Of a DNA stretch of 5,557 bases, positions 4,554 to 5,557 are shown in pieces. Positions within the stretch are counted from its first letter, which is position 1. Each line of letters begins with the position of its first letter. Below the pieces are notes generated by a model. The model ran no database searches. It had not been told where the DNA came from and saw only the letters and a program-made list of their open reading frames with translations. Both the position numbers and the translations under genes were made by a program. Source of the stretch: Ktedonobacter sp. (GTDB taxonomy: Bacteria; Chloroflexota; Ktedonobacteria; Ktedonobacterales; Ktedonobacteraceae); NCBI GenBank assembly GCA_003450555.1, contig DMFQ01000396.1, positions 233 to 5,789 on the forward strand, written 5' to 3'.

Positions 4554-5557
4554 GTGTCTAATTCATCTATACGCACAACCTATGATCCATGGTGGCAGAG
4601 GCTGCGGCCTCGCATCATAACAGTGTACATACTCGTGACCCTGGCGCTGCTCATCATCAGTGTAATCGGCCATATACGCTTAATAAGCGAGGTAGGGAAA
4701 ACCTTTGGCGGTTTTTTCTGGGCGATCAATACTGATAACCAGGTGGTCATTGTCTCGCTATTACCTCAAATCAGCTCATTCGGGGCATCCGCGAGTTCGC
4801 TCACCAATACGGACCAGTTCATCGGCATCGACGTTAAAAATAGGAACGGGGCGACAAGCTACTCGTGGAAACAAAATCAACTCCGTCCCGCAATTGTGCC
4901 ACTGGCAACTGCCTATAAGTATGCCCGGCCTGGCGATAGCATTACCTATACTATTTTGCATTCGAACAACACTACAGAGCAAGCAACACTGCCTGCTCTC
5001 CAGTTTAGCTGGGGTATGTGGTTTGAGAACTATGGTCTGGCGCTTTTGGCAGGTATCAGCTGGCTCCTGGTAGGCACGCTTTTGCTTGTCACCGCACAAG
5101 ATTGGACCGGGGCGGTCGAGAGTATTACACTGCTGCCACCAGCGATGCTCTTTCTGCTCTACAGCCACTGGGGCAACGTCCAGCAGGCATATCCAGCTGA
5201 TATCGTATTCCAACTGCTGTGGGTCCCCTCATTTGCCCTGCTTGGAGCGGCATTTATTCATCTCAGCTTGACGTACCGGCCTGAGGCGATGAGGACGCCG
5301 CGTCGCCCGCGCCTGATGATTGATGGACTGCCTTACCTACCCCTGATTGCATTGGTTGCCTTTGAATGCAGTTCTTTTCTCATCTTTGGCAGTGTAGCCG
5401 CCCGCCCCAATTTGATTGTTGCCCTTGGCTACGGAGTCTTCGGTGGCGTCCTGAGCTTTGTAATCGGCATCATCTCGCTGTTGCGCGTCAGTCGCATTCT
5501 GCCAGGAGCGCGTATCCCGCATAACGTGCGCCGCCGCCTTGGGGATCTTTTAACGCT
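4554..5557 (+). CDS. Multi-pass membrane protein, ComP-like sensor N-terminus (3' end outside window)
   Basis: An uninterrupted frame of 334 codons runs from GTG at 4554 to the window edge. An in-frame TAA at 4548-4550 makes this GTG the earliest start. One helix lies at about 21-43 (IITVYILVTLALLIISVIGH). An extracytoplasmic segment of about 50-155 follows, whose FGGFFWAI... opening and later D-x-F-I-G-I-D stretch faintly recall a PDZ-like fold. Further helices lie at about 160-180, 190-204, 216-240 (ending FIHLSLTYRPE), 259-279 and 286-311. A basic stretch (PHNVRRRLGDLL) then heads toward the missing part. The plan of one helix, an outer domain and a helix bundle with an F-x-H-x-S/F-L pattern resembles ComP-type sensor histidine kinases. 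A phosphatase, cyclase or other output is equally possible. No kinase residues are visible. The gene is divergent from the metal operon, and a functional link is unproven. Confidence 0.75.
   Translation, partial: MSNSSIRTTYDPWWQRLRPRIITVYILVTLALLIISVIGHIRLISEVGKTFGGFFWAINTDNQVVIVSLLPQISSFGASASSLTNTDQFIGIDVKNRNGATSYSWKQNQLRPAIVPLATAYKYARPGDSITYTILHSNNTTEQATLPALQFSWGMWFENYGLALLAGISWLLVGTLLLVTAQDWTGAVESITLLPPAMLFLLYSHWGNVQQAYPADIVFQLLWVPSFALLGAAFIHLSLTYRPEAMRTPRRPRLMIDGLPYLPLIALVAFECSSFLIFGSVAARPNLIVALGYGVFGGVLSFVIGIISLLRVSRILPGARIPHNVRRRLGDLLT

Noticed and set aside
4352..4561. 69-codon plus-strand frame in the divergent gap
   Set aside because: It runs through the predicted operator and promoter of the metal operon and overlaps the start of the membrane gene. 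Its composition is not protein-like and it lacks a ribosome site.
4776..5213. 145-codon minus-strand frame, and plus-strand frames at 4705-5073 and 5086-5271
   Set aside because: The continuous GTG-started frame from 4554 to the window end gives a coherent membrane protein across the same bases. These others are out-of-frame readings of it.

Overview
The window looks like chromosomal DNA from a free-living bacterium, most plausibly a Chloroflexota member of the Ktedonobacteria type. That placement is an inference. It rests on a GAF-GAF-PucR regulator, on a sensor-like protein with a ComP-style multi-helix N-terminus, on moderate base composition and on regulator-dense gene content. No rRNA, tRNA, phage, insertion sequence or CRISPR array is visible.

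Layout. (1) 72-2096 (+): a 674-residue cytoplasmic regulator with two GAF sensor domains, a degenerate GGDEF-like (CdaR-type) domain and a C-terminal PucR helix-turn-helix. (2) 2097-2159: a short convergent gap with an inverted repeat that may terminate the facing gene. (3) 2160-2786 (-): a TetR/AcrR-family repressor, preceded by a leader packed with TGACT/AGTCA half-sites directly downstream of a good -35 element. (4) 2928-4363 (-): a two-gene metal-homeostasis operon, an ArsR/SmtB repressor followed by a CzcD/ZitB-like cation diffusion facilitator. The two genes overlap by 4 bases (ATGA). The operon has a promoter (TTGCGG-18-TATAAT) with a 12-2-12 imperfect palindrome just downstream of the -10. 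(5) 4554-5557 (+): a divergent gene cut off by the window end. It starts at GTG and encodes a membrane protein with about six visible helices and a possible PDZ-like extracytoplasmic segment, resembling the input half of ComP-like sensor kinases.

How the genes work together. The arsR-like/CDF pair reads as a self-regulated zinc/cadmium (possibly lead or cobalt) efflux unit. The repressor carries the complete CadC-type alpha5 metal ligand set (D-x-H-x10-H-x2-E) plus the ELCVCDLA metal motif. Its predicted operator lies where a bound repressor would block transcription start. The TetR gene lies downstream on the same strand but has its own promoter and probably represses itself. The flanking PucR-type regulator and the ComP-like protein are separate signalling genes with no shown link to the metal operon. 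Nothing here proves a wholly new system. The most distinctive unexplained element is the phased TGACT array in the TetR leader.
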